Assembly: GCF_030811715.1 (NCBI RefSeq)
Contig: NZ_JAUSRH010000002.1
Span: 310,001-374,000, forward strand
DNA length: 64,000 bases
Reading direction: 5' to 3'
Source of the DNA: Sinomonas atrocyanea
GTDB lineage: Bacteria > Actinomycetota > Actinomycetes > Actinomycetales > Micrococcaceae
The notes under the pieces were generated by a model. It saw only the letters and a list, made by a program, of their open reading frames with translations. It was not told the origin of the DNA and did not search any database. Shown piece after piece: positions 62,813-64,000 of the stretch. How positions within the stretch are numbered: position 1 is the first letter of the stretch; the number at the start of each line of letters is the position of its first letter. A program made the translations under genes and the position numbers.

Positions 62813-64000
62813 GCTCGAAGCGGCCCCCGGCCCCGCCCCCCGACCTCAAGGGCTTCAGGTACCTGAGCCTGCTCGGCTCGGGCGGCTTCTCCGACGTCTA
62901 CCTGTACGAGCAGGACAGGCCCCGCCGCAAGGTCGCCGTCAAGGTGCTCCTGTCCGACCTGCGCACCGAGAGCGCGCGCCGGCAGTTCGAGACCGAGGCC
63001 AACCTGATGGCCCAGCTCTCCTCGCACCCGTACATCGTGACGATCTACCAGGCGGAGATCACTGACGGCGGCCACTCCTACCTCGCAATGGAGTACTGCT
63101 CGCGCCCGAGCCTGGACATCCGCTACCGCCGGGAGCGGCTCAGCGTCGACGAGGTCCTCGCGGTCGGCATCCAGGTCGCCTCCGCGGTCGAGACCGCCCA
63201 TCGTGCCGGGATCGCGCACCGCGACATCAAGCCGGCCAACATCCTCGTCACCGACTACAACCGGCCCGCCCTGACGGACTTCGGGATCTCGGGCACCGTG
63301 GAAGGCGGCGGGGACGCGGACATGGGCATGTCCATCCCGTGGTCGCCCCCCGAGTCATTCCGCGGCAGCGTGGCCGACGGCGTGGCCCTGGACGTCTGGG
63401 CCCTCGGCGCGACCCTGTACACGCTCCTCGCGGGCCGCTCGCCGTTCGTCATCCCGGGCGGGGACAACTCGCAACGGGCGCTCGTGCAGCGCATCCACAC
63501 CTCGCCGGTCCCGCCGCTGGGCCGCGCCGACGTGCCGGAGTCGCTCGAGCTCGTGCTCGCGACCGCGATGTCCAAGGCGCCCGAGAGCCGCTACTCCTCG
63601 GCCCACACGTTCGCCCTCGCGCTGCAGCGGATCCAGAACGAGCTCAGCCTCTCGGTGACGCCGTTCGAGGTGCTCGAGGAGCCCTCGGACGACGACGACC
63701 CCGACTCCTCCTACGAGGAGACCCGCGTGCGGGGCGTCGTCGCGATCAACCCCCACGGCCCCCGCGCGGGCACCGGGACGGGGGCGGCACCGGGCCGGAC
63801 TGTGCCCGGCCGGACGGTGCCGGGCGGTTCAGGGCGCACCGTCCCCGGACGCACGACGCCGTTCCCCGACTCGGGCGCGGGCCTCGCCGGGGCACCGGGC
63901 GACGGCACGGCGCCGGGGGACACCACAGCGGGACGGGACGACACCGTCGCGCGCGGCCGGACCGGCACCGTGCCGGGCACGCAGGTGGCCCTCCACGGGC
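62809..64000 (+). CDS. Ser/Thr protein kinase (truncated by window end)
   Basis: This protein kinase (at least 397 residues visible) belongs to the PknB-like group. It has glycine loop LGSGGFSDVYL, catalytic lysine in VAVKVLL, catalytic loop IAHRDIKPANILV, DFGIS and a PPE in place of APE (SIPWSPPESF). All residues required for activity are visible. After the kinase domain (about 15-280) comes an acidic stretch and a Thr/Pro/Gly-rich tail with repeated GRTVPG units, candidate phosphothreonine sites for the FHA proteins. GTG 62809 overlaps the preceding stop. The 3' end and any TM or sensor domain lie beyond 64000. Confidence 0.94.
   Translation, partial: MSSKRPPAPPPDLKGFRYLSLLGSGGFSDVYLYEQDRPRRKVAVKVLLSDLRTESARRQFETEANLMAQLSSHPYIVTIYQAEITDGGHSYLAMEYCSRPSLDIRYRRERLSVDEVLAVGIQVASAVETAHRAGIAHRDIKPANILVTDYNRPALTDFGISGTVEGGGDADMGMSIPWSPPESFRGSVADGVALDVWALGATLYTLLAGRSPFVIPGGDNSQRALVQRIHTSPVPPLGRADVPESLELVLATAMSKAPESRYSSAHTFALALQRIQNELSLSVTPFEVLEEPSDDDDPDSSYEETRVRGVVAINPHGPRAGTGTGAAPGRTVPGRTVPGGSGRTVPGRTTPFPDSGAGLAGAPGDGTAPGDTTAGRDDTVARGRTGTVPGTQVALHG

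Overview
The window is a GC-rich chromosomal segment, about 70 percent GC by eye, from an actinobacterium. It most resembles Micrococcaceae of the Arthrobacter or Sinomonas type. The reasons are frequent GTG starts, many 1-4 bp start/stop overlaps, and two blocks that keep Mycobacterium tuberculosis-like gene order: pmmB/deoD/lpdA, and accA3/maf/accE5/accD5/birA. Coding density is high. No gap between genes exceeds 300 bases, and I saw no insertion sequence, phage gene, CRISPR array or rRNA.

Region 1 (1-10.6 kb) is a sugar-catabolic island. It holds a LacI-type repressor, a promoter with two perfect GTGAACGTTCAC-core palindromes, a small unknown protein, and a ribose-type ABC importer (lipoprotein binding protein, double-NBD ATPase, permease). 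Two Gfo/Idh/MocA dehydrogenases, two TIM-barrel isomerase/epimerase-family enzymes, a small monooxygenase-fold protein and another small unknown protein follow. The enzyme set fits the oxidise-at-C3, eliminate, rehydrate, reduce scheme used for levoglucosan or similar anhydro- or keto-sugars. Region 2 (10.6-16.2 kb) is nitrite reduction: nirB-cobA-hemD on the minus strand and nirD diverging from nirB, across an 11-bp-periodic array that looks like GlnR sites. Region 3 (16.2-20.4 kb) is pmmB, deoD and the flavoprotein lpdA.

Region 4 (20.4-30.3 kb) is the most distinctive part, a self-contained selenocysteine locus. A formate dehydrogenase catalytic subunit has an in-frame TGA (Sec189) followed directly by a SECIS-like hairpin. 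Its iron-sulfur and NrfD-type membrane subunits come next, then selD on the opposite strand, a tRNA-Sec with UCA anticodon, selA and selB. Everything specifically needed to make and decode selenocysteine lies within 10 kb of the one selenoprotein seen. Region 5 (30.3-36.5 kb) has a hemerythrin-like protein and the assimilatory nitrate operon narK-nasA-nasB, again behind GlnR-like boxes, so the selenocysteine block sits between the nitrite and nitrate loci.

Region 6 (36.5-53.4 kb) has an MHS-type transporter and acyl-CoA carboxylase genes (accA3; accD5-accE5) that share a TGTAGG-N3-CCTACA palindrome. It also has maf, an MMPL exporter with its TetR regulator, a dicarboxylate/amino acid symporter, a DUF885 protein, an HSDL2-like short-chain dehydrogenase, birA, a PH-domain membrane protein and a class III adenylyl cyclase. 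Two intergenic spacers 9.6 kb apart carry the same 18-bp repeat family.

Region 7 (53.5-64 kb) is a tightly coupled operon: MoxR ATPase, DUF58 protein, a transglutaminase-like membrane protein lacking the expected catalytic cysteine, an RDD/FHA protein, a PP2C phosphatase, a zinc-ribbon/FHA protein, and a Ser/Thr kinase cut by the window end. It looks like a phosphorylation-controlled envelope or surface module. All functions are read from sequence motifs and family knowledge; no database search was possible.
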